64,000 nt of DNA from Candidatus Thermokryptus mobilis (GTDB lineage Bacteria; Bacteroidota; Ignavibacteria; Kryptoniales; Kryptoniaceae): assembly GCF_900070205.1 (NCBI RefSeq), contig NZ_FAOO01000009.1:1-64000 (forward strand), read 5' to 3'. Position 1 is the first letter of the stretch, and every line of letters begins with the position of its first letter. Under the pieces are notes generated by a model that was not told the origin of the DNA, made no database searches, and saw nothing but the letters and a program-made list of their open reading frames with translations. Shown piece after piece: positions 36,042-44,490 of this stretch. The translations under genes were made by a program, and so were the position numbers.

Positions 36042-36110
36042 AATTTTTTTGTTGCGATTTTTTTTATATTATCCACATCAATGGGTTCGTTCAACTAAAA
36101 ATTTGAGAAG

Positions 36111-38132
36111 ATGATGTCGGAACTTGAAAAACTCAAGCGGGAAAATGAGCTTCTTCGGAAAAATCTTGAAAATTTGATGCGCATAACCGAAAACCTCGTC
36201 AGTACTCTTGAAATAGATGAACTCCTTGAAACACTTGTGGGTCGCCTTGCCGAGATTACAAATTCAGATGGCACAGCGATTGCTCTCTTTGATGACGGAA
36301 ACCTCACTATTAAGAAGGCAACCGGCGTAATTGCAAAACTTGCTGGCTTAAAATTACCTAAAGAAGAGAGCTTCTCGTGGAGAATTATAAATGAAGGAAA
36401 AACCATTTACCAAAGGACAGAAGAACCCACCTCTAAAATTTACATAGATATAAAAGACCTTGGTATTTCAACAAGCTTGGGTATCCCATTGAAAAGGTTT
36501 AACAGAGTGATAGGAGTTTTATCCCTGCACTGGCTCAAACCCTATACCCCAACTGAAGAAGAGATACATCTACTTGAGGTCACCGCGGAAAGAATCACTT
36601 TATCTATAATGAATGCCCAACAATTTGAGCAAATCAAGCTTCAAGCACAACTTATTGATCTTTCGCCATCTGCTTTAATAGTCGGAGATTTGAACGATAT
36701 GATAATGTTCTGGAATAAATCAGCCGAGGAAATTTATGGATATACAAAAGAAGAAGCAATCGGAAAGAATATAACGGACTTAATTTACAAGCCAGAGCAT
36801 CTTGAGGATTATTTCAAGGCAAAGGATATCACGCTTAAAGATGGGAAATGGAGCGGGGAGTTAAAACAAAAGACAAAAGATGGACGAACGATAACAGTTT
36901 GGTCAAATTTTAAACTTTTGATCGATGACGAGGGAAGACAGGTTAAAATTTTGGTCGCAAATACAAATATAACCGAAAAGAAGAAAATTGAAGCACTTTT
37001 AAACCGAGCCCAGCGACTTGAAGCCATTGGACGACTTGCAGCTGGGATAGCTCACGATCTAAATAACATATTACAGCCAATAACAATGGCCTCAGAGATA
37101 CTCAGGCGAAGGTCAAGGGATGAGGCGGAGCAAAGATATATTGAAATAATCAATCTCTCAGCGCAAAGAGGTGCGCAACTTGTGAAACAGATCTTGACAT
37201 TTTCCAAAGGGATAAGTGGTGAAAAAGGAATCGTTCAGGTCAAACACTTGATAAGGGAAGTTGAAACGATTTTGAAGGAAACCTTCCCTAAAAACATAAA
37301 GATTGAAGTTGACATCCAAAAAGACCTGTGGGAAGTCGTCGCCGACCCTAATCAAATAATGCAAGTTTTAATGAACCTATGTGTAAACGCAAAAGATGCC
37401 ATGCCAAATGGCGGTAAGCTAGCTATAAAGGCACAAAACTTAACGCTTGACAATCACTATGCAACTCAAATCTCGGGTATAAAACCAGGTCCATATATAC
37501 TCATAACCGTTGAAGACACAGGAGTTGGAATACCAGCGGAGATAATTGACAAAATTTTTGATCCCTTCTTCACAACTAAAGAACCAGAAAAAGGAACAGG
37601 GCTTGGTCTTTCAACTGTAAACAACATCATAAAAGAACATGATGGTTTTATAAATGTATATAGCGAGGTTGGGAAAGGAACTATTTTCAAAGTTTATCTC
37701 CCAGCATCAAGTGGGGAAATAAAACCGGCAATTGAAGAAATCACCGAGGAAATTACCGTTGGCGATCAGGAGTTAATACTCATCGCTGAAGACGAAGCTC
37801 CTATTTGCTTGATGATAAAAACAGTACTTGAAGATAATAATTATAGAACTATAACCGCAAATAACGGTGCTGAAGCGCTTGTAAAATTCATACAAAATAA
37901 AGATGAAATTGCCCTCATCATCGTCGACCTTGGGATGCCAGTTATGGATGGTGCAGAACTCATAAAAACTGTCAGAAAAATAGAGCCAAAAGCTAAAATA
38001 ATAGCCACAAGTGGGCTTGCCACCCCGACAGCACTGCTTGACGAGGTTGTAAAAAATATATCTGCATTCATTCAAAAACCTTTTGATGCAAAAACCCTAC
38101 TCAAAGAGACGACAAGAGTGTTAAAATCTTGA
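36111..38132 (+). CDS. Hybrid histidine kinase: GAF-PAS-HK-receiver
   Basis: This cytoplasmic sensor of 673 residues has a coiled-coil start and a GAF domain (about 30-175). A PAS domain (about 180-295; [20 protein letters not shown], then [16 protein letters not shown]) follows. HisKA has His315 ([13 protein letters not shown]), and the ATPase domain has [22 protein letters not shown] and [10 protein letters not shown]-terminal receiver has Asp606 ([12 protein letters not shown]). There is no membrane helix. The layout resembles CckA-like kinases, but no phosphotransfer partner lies beside it. A TATATT at 36065-36070 lacks a matching -35. Confidence 0.9.
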   Translation: MMSELEKLKRENELLRKNLENLMRITENLVSTLEIDELLETLVGRLAEITNSDGTAIALFDDGNLTIKKATGVIAKLAGLKLPKEESFSWRIINEGKTIYQRTEEPTSKIYIDIKDLGISTSLGIPLKRFNRVIGVLSLHWLKPYTPTEEEIHLLEVTAERITLSIMNAQQFEQIKLQAQLIDLSPSALIVGDLNDMIMFWNKSAEEIYGYTKEEAIGKNITDLIYKPEHLEDYFKAKDITLKDGKWSGELKQKTKDGRTITVWSNFKLLIDDEGRQVKILVANTNITEKKKIEALLNRAQRLEAIGRLAAGIAHDLNNILQPITMASEILRRRSRDEAEQRYIEIINLSAQRGAQLVKQILTFSKGISGEKGIVQVKHLIREVETILKETFPKNIKIEVDIQKDLWEVVADPNQIMQVLMNLCVNAKDAMPNGGKLAIKAQNLTLDNHYATQISGIKPGPYILITVEDTGVGIPAEIIDKIFDPFFTTKEPEKGTGLGLSTVNNIIKEHDGFINVYSEVGKGTIFKVYLPASSGEIKPAIEEITEEITVGDQELILIAEDEAPICLMIKTVLEDNNYRTITANNGAEALVKFIQNKDEIALIIVDLGMPVMDGAELIKTVRKIEPKAKIIATSGLATPTALLDEVVKNISAFIQKPFDAKTLLKETTRVLKS

Positions 38133-38229
38133 ATTCAAACCTCAAAAATATTTCCTATCTTCCCTCTTGCCTTTGACGAAAATTTTGCTTATTAATAATT
38201 GGATAGCGATTTTGCTCGTGTTGATAAGT

Positions 38230-38464
38230 TGTGGATAACTTTAAAGATTTTTGAAATAAATTTTTAAGTAAAAAGTCGCAAACTCAAGTTTATTTTGGAA
38301 GGATGTGGATAATTTTCGTTGGAAGTTTGAAAAATTACAAAAAATCAATCGTTTTTTGCAGAATAGGGATGTGGATAACTTTGTGGATAATGTGGATAAC
38401 GACTTGAATTTGACACTATGAGTTATCAACAAGTTATCCACAATTTTCGTGAAAATGTGGATAA
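38230..38464. other. oriC: Replication origin, upstream half: DnaA-box cluster
   Basis: The 358 bases between the kinase and dnaA hold no gene. They do hold six TGTGGATAA boxes (starts 38230, 38304, 38370, 38382, 38391, 38456), one inverted TTATCCACA (38434-38442) and a TTATCAACA (38423-38431). The boxes at 38370, 38382 and 38391 are almost contiguous, as in cooperative DnaA arrays. TTATCCACA is the consensus DnaA box. Together with the cluster on the other side of dnaA this marks oriC. The same boxes probably let DnaA repress its own promoter. Confidence 0.88.
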
Positions 38465-38490
38465 GTCAAAAATAAAAAATTTGAATAAAA

Positions 38491-39990
38491 ATGGACTCGT
38501 TAAACGAAAAAGAAGTTAAGGCTAATAGCGAGCTAACCAATGAACCCTCCTCCCAAAAAGGTTTGGTTGACGCAAAAGCTGTATGGGATGAATGTCTTTC
38601 AATAATCAAGGATAATATCAACCCCCTGAGCTTTAAAACATGGTTTGAACCGATTGTCCCTTTAAAAGTTGAGGGAAAACAGCTTACGATTCAAGTACCA
38701 AGTCAATTTTTTTATGAATGGCTTGAGGAACATTATTACGGGTTGATCAAGAAGACCTTGGCGAAAGTTTTAGGTGAAGGGGCAAAGCTTGTTTATTCCG
38801 TCGTGATGGAAAATTCATCAATAGACGAGCCTAAGGCGATTATAAATTTACCATCCGTTCCAAAACCGACAAAGTCACCATCAAGTCAAGTTCAAACTCA
38901 CTCAATTCAAGTTAAATCCCCATCCGAATATGAAGCATTTGACGCTGATATTTTCGGAAAAACAAATTTAAATCCAAGATATACATTTGATAATTTTGTA
39001 AAAGGTGATTGCAATCAACTTGCACGAGCAGCTGCTCTTGCGGTTGCGAATAACCCTGGAGGGACATCTTTTAATCCGCTTTTGGTTTATGGAGGTGTTG
39101 GGCTTGGGAAAACACACTTGATCCAGGCGATAGGTAATTATGTGCTTGCAAATAAAAAGGCAACAAGAGTTTATTATGTATCAAGCGAAAAATTCACAAT
39201 TGATTTCGTTGAGGCGATCCAAAAGGATAAGGTCAACGAGTTTTCAAATTTCTATAAAAGTATGGATGTCTTGATAGTTGATGACATTCAATTCCTTGCC
39301 GGGAAAGAAAAGACACAGGATAATTTCTTTCACATATTTAATGCTTTACATCAAGCGAGAAAACAAATAGTTCTCTCCAGCGATAGACCCCCGAAGGAGC
39401 TGAAAGGTGTTGATGAGAGATTAATTTCGCGGTTTCAATGGGGATTGATCGCTGATATTCAACCACCGGACCTTGAAACGAGAATAGCAATTTTAAAGAA
39501 AAAAGCCGAGGATAATGGGATAGAACTTCCACAAGAAGTAATTGAATATATAGCGGTTCATATAACATCAAATATAAGGGAGCTTGAAGGTTGTCTTATA
39601 AGTTTGCTTGCGAAATCGTCGCTTGAAAATAGAAAAATTGACATTGAACTTGCAAAGGAAGTCGTTAGAACAATTGTCAAAGATACATCGGTCAATGTCA
39701 CAATTGAAGAGATTCAGCGAATCGTTTGTGAATATTTTGGAATCCCGACGGATATGCTTAAAGCAAAAACAAGAAAGCAAGAAGTCGCTATAGCAAGACA
39801 AATAGCGATGTATCTTTGCAAGGAACTTACCGACTCATCTTTGAAAACAATCGGTTTACACTTCGGGGGAAGAGACCATAGCACCGTAATTCATGCTTGT
39901 CAATCGGTTGAAGATGAAATGAAAAGGAACGAGAAATTCAGGAATCTCGTGGAACAATTGAGAAGAAAAATTGAATTTAACTCAAAATAA
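38491..39990 (+). CDS. dnaA: Chromosomal replication initiator DnaA
   Basis: DnaA binds the boxes around it and opens the origin. Domain I is at about 26-110 (DECLSIIKDNINPLSFKTWF) and a linker to about 160. The AAA+ domain III has Walker A GGVGLGKTHLIQ, Walker B VLIVDDIQFLAGK and sensor SSDRPPKEL. The DNA-binding domain IV has the signature GGRDHSTVIHACQSVE. Length 499 is normal. No strong ribosome site precedes the ATG. Confidence 0.97.
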   Translation: MDSLNEKEVKANSELTNEPSSQKGLVDAKAVWDECLSIIKDNINPLSFKTWFEPIVPLKVEGKQLTIQVPSQFFYEWLEEHYYGLIKKTLAKVLGEGAKLVYSVVMENSSIDEPKAIINLPSVPKPTKSPSSQVQTHSIQVKSPSEYEAFDADIFGKTNLNPRYTFDNFVKGDCNQLARAAALAVANNPGGTSFNPLLVYGGVGLGKTHLIQAIGNYVLANKKATRVYYVSSEKFTIDFVEAIQKDKVNEFSNFYKSMDVLIVDDIQFLAGKEKTQDNFFHIFNALHQARKQIVLSSDRPPKELKGVDERLISRFQWGLIADIQPPDLETRIAILKKKAEDNGIELPQEVIEYIAVHITSNIRELEGCLISLLAKSSLENRKIDIELAKEVVRTIVKDTSVNVTIEEIQRIVCEYFGIPTDMLKAKTRKQEVAIARQIAMYLCKELTDSSLKTIGLHFGGRDHSTVIHACQSVEDEMKRNEKFRNLVEQLRRKIEFNSK

Positions 39991-39996
39991 CAGCAA

Positions 39997-40252
39997 TGTT
40001 GATAACTTTGTTGATAAGTTGTTAATTGCTGTGGATTCGCTGTTGAAAAGTCATAAAGTTATCCACATTTGAGATGTGGATAACTTCAAAATGTTGATAA
40101 AGTTAGAGTTATCCACATTCAATTAACATGCCGTTATTGTTGGGTTTTATCTTGCTACCCCAAAATTAAGCGAAAACGAATTGTTTTTCAAGATAAATTT
40201 TGAAAATTCCCCACTTTGTTATTTTCTACAAAAAGTTATCCACATATCCACA
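39997..40252. other. oriC: Replication origin, downstream half: DnaA boxes and AT-rich stretch
   Basis: This gene-free sequence after dnaA (39991-40296) holds TTATCCACA at 40059, 40109 and 40236, TGTGGATAA at 40075, TGTTGATAA at 39997, 40009 and 40092, and a weaker ATATCCACA at 40244. It ends in a very AT-rich run (about 40256-40285, TAATTAATAATCTTATAATA), a candidate unwinding element. Box clusters on both sides of dnaA define a bipartite origin. Confidence 0.85.
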
Positions 40253-40296
40253 CTGCTAATTAATAATCTTATAATAAATAAAAGACAAAAAACTAA

Positions 40297-40626
40297 TTAA
40301 GATTTAACTGATTCTATAGCTTGAACTATAAGTGGGTAGTACCTATCAAGTGCACACTCAACCGAATTTCTCAATTCGCAAACACCATCTTCTGTTTCCC
40401 GACATTCTTTGCAGATATTCTCTCGCAGAGCGTTTACATAGTCATCCATTTTATCGCTTTTAACCGAAAGAACAACCTTCACAATTTTTGGAAAATATTC
40501 CTTAACTCCACACATTGACCTTTCCGAAATCCTACAAATGCCATTTCCATGCGGATCGCTATCAATGCAAACTTTGCAAACTATGTTTTGAACCGCAAGC
40601 CAATATTTTTCAAGTTCAAGTGTCAT
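40297..40626 (-). CDS. Cysteine-rich duplicated protein (109 aa), unknown function
   Basis: I do not recognise the family. The protein is an internal duplication. VCKVCIDSDPHGNGICRISE with SMCGVKEYFPKIVKVV matches ICKECRETEDGVCELRNSVE with CALDRYYPLIVQAI. Each half has the same C-x2-C-x(8-11)-C-x(6-7)-C array followed by a helix. Four cysteines per half suggest two metal sites (zinc or iron-sulfur). It is cytosolic with no signal. A strong AAGGAGC ribosome site precedes the ATG. It stands alone beside the origin. Confidence 0.72.
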   Translation of the reverse strand: MTLELEKYWLAVQNIVCKVCIDSDPHGNGICRISERSMCGVKEYFPKIVKVVLSVKSDKMDDYVNALRENICKECRETEDGVCELRNSVECALDRYYPLIVQAIESVKS

Positions 40627-40699
40627 AGTAGCTCCTTAAAGTTTGTTTTTCAATTCTATTTTTAAAAATTCCCGTGAAAAAAGCAAGTTAAGTGTTGTT

Positions 40700-40728
40700 T
40701 TGATTTTTTGAAGAGGTATTGCTACATT
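40700..40728 (+). promoter_or_regulatory. Promoter for the 40759-43070 unit
   Basis: TTGATT (40700-40705), 17 bases and TACATT (40723-40728) lie 31 bases before the GTG start at 40759, matching the recurrent pattern in this window. Confidence 0.55.
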
Positions 40729-40758
40729 TAAAGTTGAAGAACAAATTTATCCTTAAGC

Positions 40759-41517
40759 GTGAGATTAAACGGAAATTTTCCAAGAAATTTAACGGATAGA
40801 GAGCTTGATTGGATTTTGTGGATGTTGCCATCTGAAAAATCAGGTTATAAGGATTATCGTTTGCTTATTGAGAAATCGGTTATCATTGGTTATGGAAAAT
40901 TTGAAGGGGATAATTTAATTCTTGGTCAAGTTGGGGACTTACCTGATGAGGAATCTTTTTTCACACCTGTTGTTTCACTTGGTCAGATAGAGACGCTTGA
41001 GGCGAAAATTCAAATTTCAATACATAAACCGCACAAGAACCAAATTCAAATTGATATTGTAAATCTCAATGGGGAGACCATTCCTGATGAGATTACCGAG
41101 GTAAGGAGATGGAGCTATTCAAGGTGGAATCCGGGAGAGCCATCTCCAGCGACAGGGAAACCGGTAAGGGAGGTTAGAATTTTTTCAAAATCTGAAAGCA
41201 ATTTAATACTTGTTTTAAGTCCGTCGGATAAGAAGATATGGTTACACGAGATTGATTCGGGGATAAATTACATAATTCCGGTTACAAACTTTTTTAACGA
41301 GTTGATGAGACAGCGAAGGGATATTTTTGAAAAGATTGGGGGATTAAATGTTCCTTTGATTTTTGAAAACATTGATAAGTTCAGCGATGCGCAGATAAAC
41401 AATGCCTTTTTATCTTACAGCAAAATTTTTGGGAAGGTTGATGTTGGAGCATATGAGGAGATGAAGGAGAAAAAGGGGTTTCTTGATTTTTTGAAAAGAA
41501 AGTTTAAAGGGGGATGA
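40759..41517 (+). CDS. Hypothetical protein (252 aa) upstream of kdsD
   Basis: I recognise no family. It is a soluble protein of about 29 kDa without signal or membrane segments. It has a conserved-looking N-terminus (NLTDRELDWILWMLPSEKSG) and a tryptophan-rich middle (RRWSYSRWNPGEPSPATGKP). The C-terminal helical part ends in basic KKGFLDFLKRKFKGG, possibly a membrane-touching amphipathic helix. The start is GTG 40759, behind a promoter. kdsD follows after three bases, so a link with lipopolysaccharide-sugar supply is possible but unproven. Confidence 0.7.
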   Translation: MRLNGNFPRNLTDRELDWILWMLPSEKSGYKDYRLLIEKSVIIGYGKFEGDNLILGQVGDLPDEESFFTPVVSLGQIETLEAKIQISIHKPHKNQIQIDIVNLNGETIPDEITEVRRWSYSRWNPGEPSPATGKPVREVRIFSKSESNLILVLSPSDKKIWLHEIDSGINYIIPVTNFFNELMRQRRDIFEKIGGLNVPLIFENIDKFSDAQINNAFLSYSKIFGKVDVGAYEEMKEKKGFLDFLKRKFKGG

Positions 41518-41520
41518 TTT

Positions 41521-42540
41521 ATGGACAAAGGGAAAATTGAAACAGAAAAAGATGTAATTGAAATAGGCAAGCGAGTTATAAGGATTGAAGCAAATGCGGT
41601 TGCGGAACTTGAAGATAGGATTGATGAAAGTTTTGCAGAGGTTGTTGATTTGATTTTGGGGTCAACTGGAAGAGTTGTGATAACTGGTGTTGGTAAGTCG
41701 GGTATTATAGCGAGGAAAATAGTTGCGACTATGAATTCAACAGGAACACCTGCTCTTTATCTTCACCCAGCGGACGCCATCCATGGAGACCTTGGTGTTG
41801 TGCGAAAGGAAGATGTGGTCATTTGTATTTCAAAGAGCGGGGACACGGTTGAGGTCCTGCGTTTGATACCGATTTTTAAAAGGATCGGTGTTCCTGTGAT
41901 TTCAATGGTCGGGAATTTAAATTCACAACTTGCTCGCCTTTCTGATTATGTTTTGAATGTTTCCGTTAAAGAAGAAGCGTGTCCGTATAATTTAGCTCCG
42001 ACTGCTTCAACTACAGCAACTCTTGCGATGGGGGATGCGCTTGCGATTGCTCTTCTTGAAAAGAGGAACTTCACGGTTGAAAACTTCGCCTTGTTTCACC
42101 CGGGTGGAAATCTTGGGAAGAGGTTGCTTCTTAAAGTTAAGGAGTTGATGGTCTCAGGTAAAGATGTCCCCATTGTTCATACTTCAACACCTATGAAGGA
42201 GACGATAATTGAGATGACATCAAAACGACTTGGAGCAACATGTGTTGTTGATGATAAAGGAAAACTTGTCGGCATAATCACTGATGGAGATTTAAGGCGA
42301 CTTCTGCATAGGACTGAAAATGTTTTTGGCTTGACCGCCGGTGAAGTCATGACGAGAAATCCGAAGACAATTAAGGAAGATGCGCTCGCTGTTGTAGCTC
42401 TTCAAGAAATGGAACATTACAACATAACTCAACTTGTTGTCATTGACGATGAGCGATTTCCCATAGGTATGATTCACATTCACGATCTTGTGAAAGCGGG
42501 GTTAAGTTCATCTGAAACAGAGAACGAATTTGATCAATGA
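41521..42540 (+). CDS. kdsD: Arabinose-5-phosphate isomerase KdsD/KpsF
   Basis: This enzyme makes D-arabinose-5-phosphate from ribulose-5-phosphate for Kdo synthesis. The SIS domain shows VVITGVGKSGIIARKIVATM, NSTGTPALYLHPADAIHGDL, SKSGDTVEVL and LFHPGGNLGKRLL. Two CBS domains follow (VVDDKGKLVGIITDGDLRRL; VIDDERFPIGMIHIHDLVKA). Length 339 is standard. The lptC start overlaps its stop (ATGA). Confidence 0.94.
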   Translation: MDKGKIETEKDVIEIGKRVIRIEANAVAELEDRIDESFAEVVDLILGSTGRVVITGVGKSGIIARKIVATMNSTGTPALYLHPADAIHGDLGVVRKEDVVICISKSGDTVEVLRLIPIFKRIGVPVISMVGNLNSQLARLSDYVLNVSVKEEACPYNLAPTASTTATLAMGDALAIALLEKRNFTVENFALFHPGGNLGKRLLLKVKELMVSGKDVPIVHTSTPMKETIIEMTSKRLGATCVVDDKGKLVGIITDGDLRRLLHRTENVFGLTAGEVMTRNPKTIKEDALAVVALQEMEHYNITQLVVIDDERFPIGMIHIHDLVKAGLSSSETENEFDQ

Positions 42541-43070
42541 AGATAAAAACGATGTTTTTTATTCTTGCCCTTGTATTTTCAAGTTGTGAAGAGAAAATCA
42601 AACCTTCAATCGTTCATCTTTCCGATGTTCAAATCCCATCTCAAGAGTCGTGGAATGCAACCATCGTTTTTAGCGATTCAGGAAAAATTAGGGCTGTTTT
42701 GAAGGCTAGTCATATCCTTGTATTTCAAGATCAAGATGTGACAGTTTTAAATCAAGGTTTTAGAGTTGATTTTTATGATGAAAACGGGAAGCATACATCG
42801 TATTTGATCGCAGATAGCGGTAGAGTTAACGAGAGGACCAAAAATCTTGAGGCGTATGGGAACATAGTTGCTGTCTCCGACGAGGGAACGCGTGTTGAGA
42901 CAACTCGTCTTTTCTGGGATAATGAAAGAAATAAAGTCCGCTCGGATGCTTTTGTTAAGGTGACATCACCAAATGAGATTTTACAGGGTTATGGTTTTGA
43001 AGCGGACCAGGATTTGAAAAATTATGTCGTCTATAAAGTAAGTGGACAAGCGAGGGTTGAGGAAAAGTAG
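42537..43070 (+). CDS. lptC: LPS-export protein LptC (lipoprotein form)
   Basis: This 177-residue envelope protein of the lipopolysaccharide bridge has a lipoprotein signal (FFILALVFSSCEEK, lipobox cysteine near residue 17). The LptC/OstA-like beta-jellyroll follows (SGKIRAVLKASHILVFQDQD, then YLIADSGRVNERTKNLEAYG and DNERNKVRSDAFVKVTSPNE). A lipoprotein anchor instead of a membrane helix is common in Bacteroidota-like bacteria. It is coupled to kdsD. lptA and lptB are not in the window. Confidence 0.85.
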   Translation: MKIKTMFFILALVFSSCEEKIKPSIVHLSDVQIPSQESWNATIVFSDSGKIRAVLKASHILVFQDQDVTVLNQGFRVDFYDENGKHTSYLIADSGRVNERTKNLEAYGNIVAVSDEGTRVETTRLFWDNERNKVRSDAFVKVTSPNEILQGYGFEADQDLKNYVVYKVSGQARVEEK

Positions 43071-43079
43071 AAAAATTAA

Positions 43080-43108
43080 TTGACAAATCGGAAGTTAATT
43101 GTTATATT
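43080..43108 (+). promoter_or_regulatory. hpf: Sigma-70 promoter of hpf-hprK
   Basis: TTGACA (43080-43085), 17 bases and TATATT (43103-43108) lie 29 bases before the hpf ATG. This is the best promoter in the window together with that at 15097. It separates hpf-hprK from kdsD-lptC. Confidence 0.75.
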
Positions 43109-43137
43109 TACACTTGAAAACAAAATGAGAATTTGCG

Positions 43138-43437
43138 ATGGCGCTTCAAATCATAGGTCATCACATTGAGGTTTCAGATCAAATTAAAAATTATATTGAA
43201 AGGGAGATTTCACGTTTAGACAAATTTTTTGATGGCATAATAAACGCTGAAGTTATATTAAGACAGGATACTAAACACAATCACTTGAAGGAAGCAGAGA
43301 TAATAGTGAAGGTATACGAGCACAGATTGACATCAAAGGCGAACGATCCGGATATACTTAAAGCGTTTGACAAATCGCTCACAAAAATTGAAAGGCAGCT
43401 TATAAAATTCAAAGATAAGTTGAAATCGCACAGGTGA
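43138..43437 (+). CDS. hpf: Ribosome hibernation-promoting factor (short HPF/YfiA family)
   Basis: This 99-residue protein binds the 30S subunit and stores ribosomes in dimers or inactive 70S. The family start GHHIEVSDQIKNYIEREISR is clear. The basic helix is present, and the protein ends right after the domain, so it is the short form without the dimerisation extension of long HPF. It has its own strong promoter and is followed by hprK after four bases. Confidence 0.92.
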   Translation: MALQIIGHHIEVSDQIKNYIEREISRLDKFFDGIINAEVILRQDTKHNHLKEAEIIVKVYEHRLTSKANDPDILKAFDKSLTKIERQLIKFKDKLKSHR

Positions 43438-43441
43438 GAAA

Positions 43442-44473
43442 ATGTTTAGCAGGGAATTTAAAGAAATAAAAAAGACGCATATCACGGTTGGTTTCTTTTA
43501 TGAGTCGGGGAAAGAACTGTTCAAGTTGAAGGTTTTGAATGGGGATGTCGGCTTTGATAGAAAGATAACGGATAAAAATATACATCGTCCAGGGCTTGCG
43601 CTTGCTGGATATGTTGAGCTTTTCACATACAATAGAATTCAAGTTTTCGGGAACACGGAGATAAGGTATCTTCAAAGTTTGTCGCCAGAGGGTAGAGTTA
43701 AATCAATTCAAAACATACTTAAGTTTGAAATTCCTTGCGTTGTCATAACGAATGACAATTCGCTTCCTGACAATCTCCTTGATCTTTTCACCGAGAAGAA
43801 AATTTCTGTTTTTCAGACGCCACTTGAGACCACAAAGCTTGTTTATTTCATAAGCGATTTCCTTGACGATCAATTCGCACCGCAAACGGTTGTTCACGGT
43901 GACCTTGTTGATGTCTATGGGATAGGGCTTCTATTTGTTGGGAGATCAGGAATTGGAAAAAGTGAAATAGCGCTTGATCTTGTTGAAAGAGGACATCGTC
44001 TTGTGGCTGATGATGTTGTTTTAATAACCAAGAAAGGTGAAAACATATTAATTGGCACTTGTAACACGATAACGAAGCACTTCATGGAGATAAGAGGGCT
44101 TGGAATAATTGATGTCAAGAATATGTTCGGGATAAGAGCGATAAGATATCAAAAGAGGGTTGAGGTTGTTGTTGAACTTCTTGATTGGGACCCGAAAGAG
44201 GAATATACTCGCACCGGGCTTGATGAAGAAAAAATCTCCATACTCGGTGTTGAAATCCCACTTGTTAAGCTTCCGATCTTCCCAGGGAAAAATATAACCG
44301 TTATAGCTGAAGTCATTGCGCTTAATCATTTATTGAAACATTACGGTTACGACTCAGCCAAGGAATTCAACAAAAACATTGAAACACTTCTAAGGCAAAA
44401 AGCGTCTTCCTTAAAAACAGATGATTTCCCCATTGAGAGGATAGCCAGATACTTTGAACATGACTTTGAATAA
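43442..44473 (+). CDS. hprK: HPr kinase/phosphorylase
   Basis: This bifunctional enzyme phosphorylates and dephosphorylates HPr on serine to control carbon use. An N-terminal HprK-N domain is followed by the P-loop FVGRSGIGKSEIALDLVERG near residue 168. LVADDVVLI comes next, then the family signature MEIRGLGIIDVKNMFG. Length 343 is a little over the usual 310-330. No ptsH or ptsI lies in this window, so the PTS context cannot be judged. Its partner hpf is immediately upstream. Confidence 0.94.
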   Translation: MFSREFKEIKKTHITVGFFYESGKELFKLKVLNGDVGFDRKITDKNIHRPGLALAGYVELFTYNRIQVFGNTEIRYLQSLSPEGRVKSIQNILKFEIPCVVITNDNSLPDNLLDLFTEKKISVFQTPLETTKLVYFISDFLDDQFAPQTVVHGDLVDVYGIGLLFVGRSGIGKSEIALDLVERGHRLVADDVVLITKKGENILIGTCNTITKHFMEIRGLGIIDVKNMFGIRAIRYQKRVEVVVELLDWDPKEEYTRTGLDEEKISILGVEIPLVKLPIFPGKNITVIAEVIALNHLLKHYGYDSAKEFNKNIETLLRQKASSLKTDDFPIERIARYFEHDFE

Positions 44474-44490
44474 ATAATAATAGAGATTAA

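Noticed and set aside
36065-36070. TATATT before the second hybrid kinase as a promoter
   Set aside because: No -35 at 16-18 bases; the nearby TTGCGA is only seven bases away.
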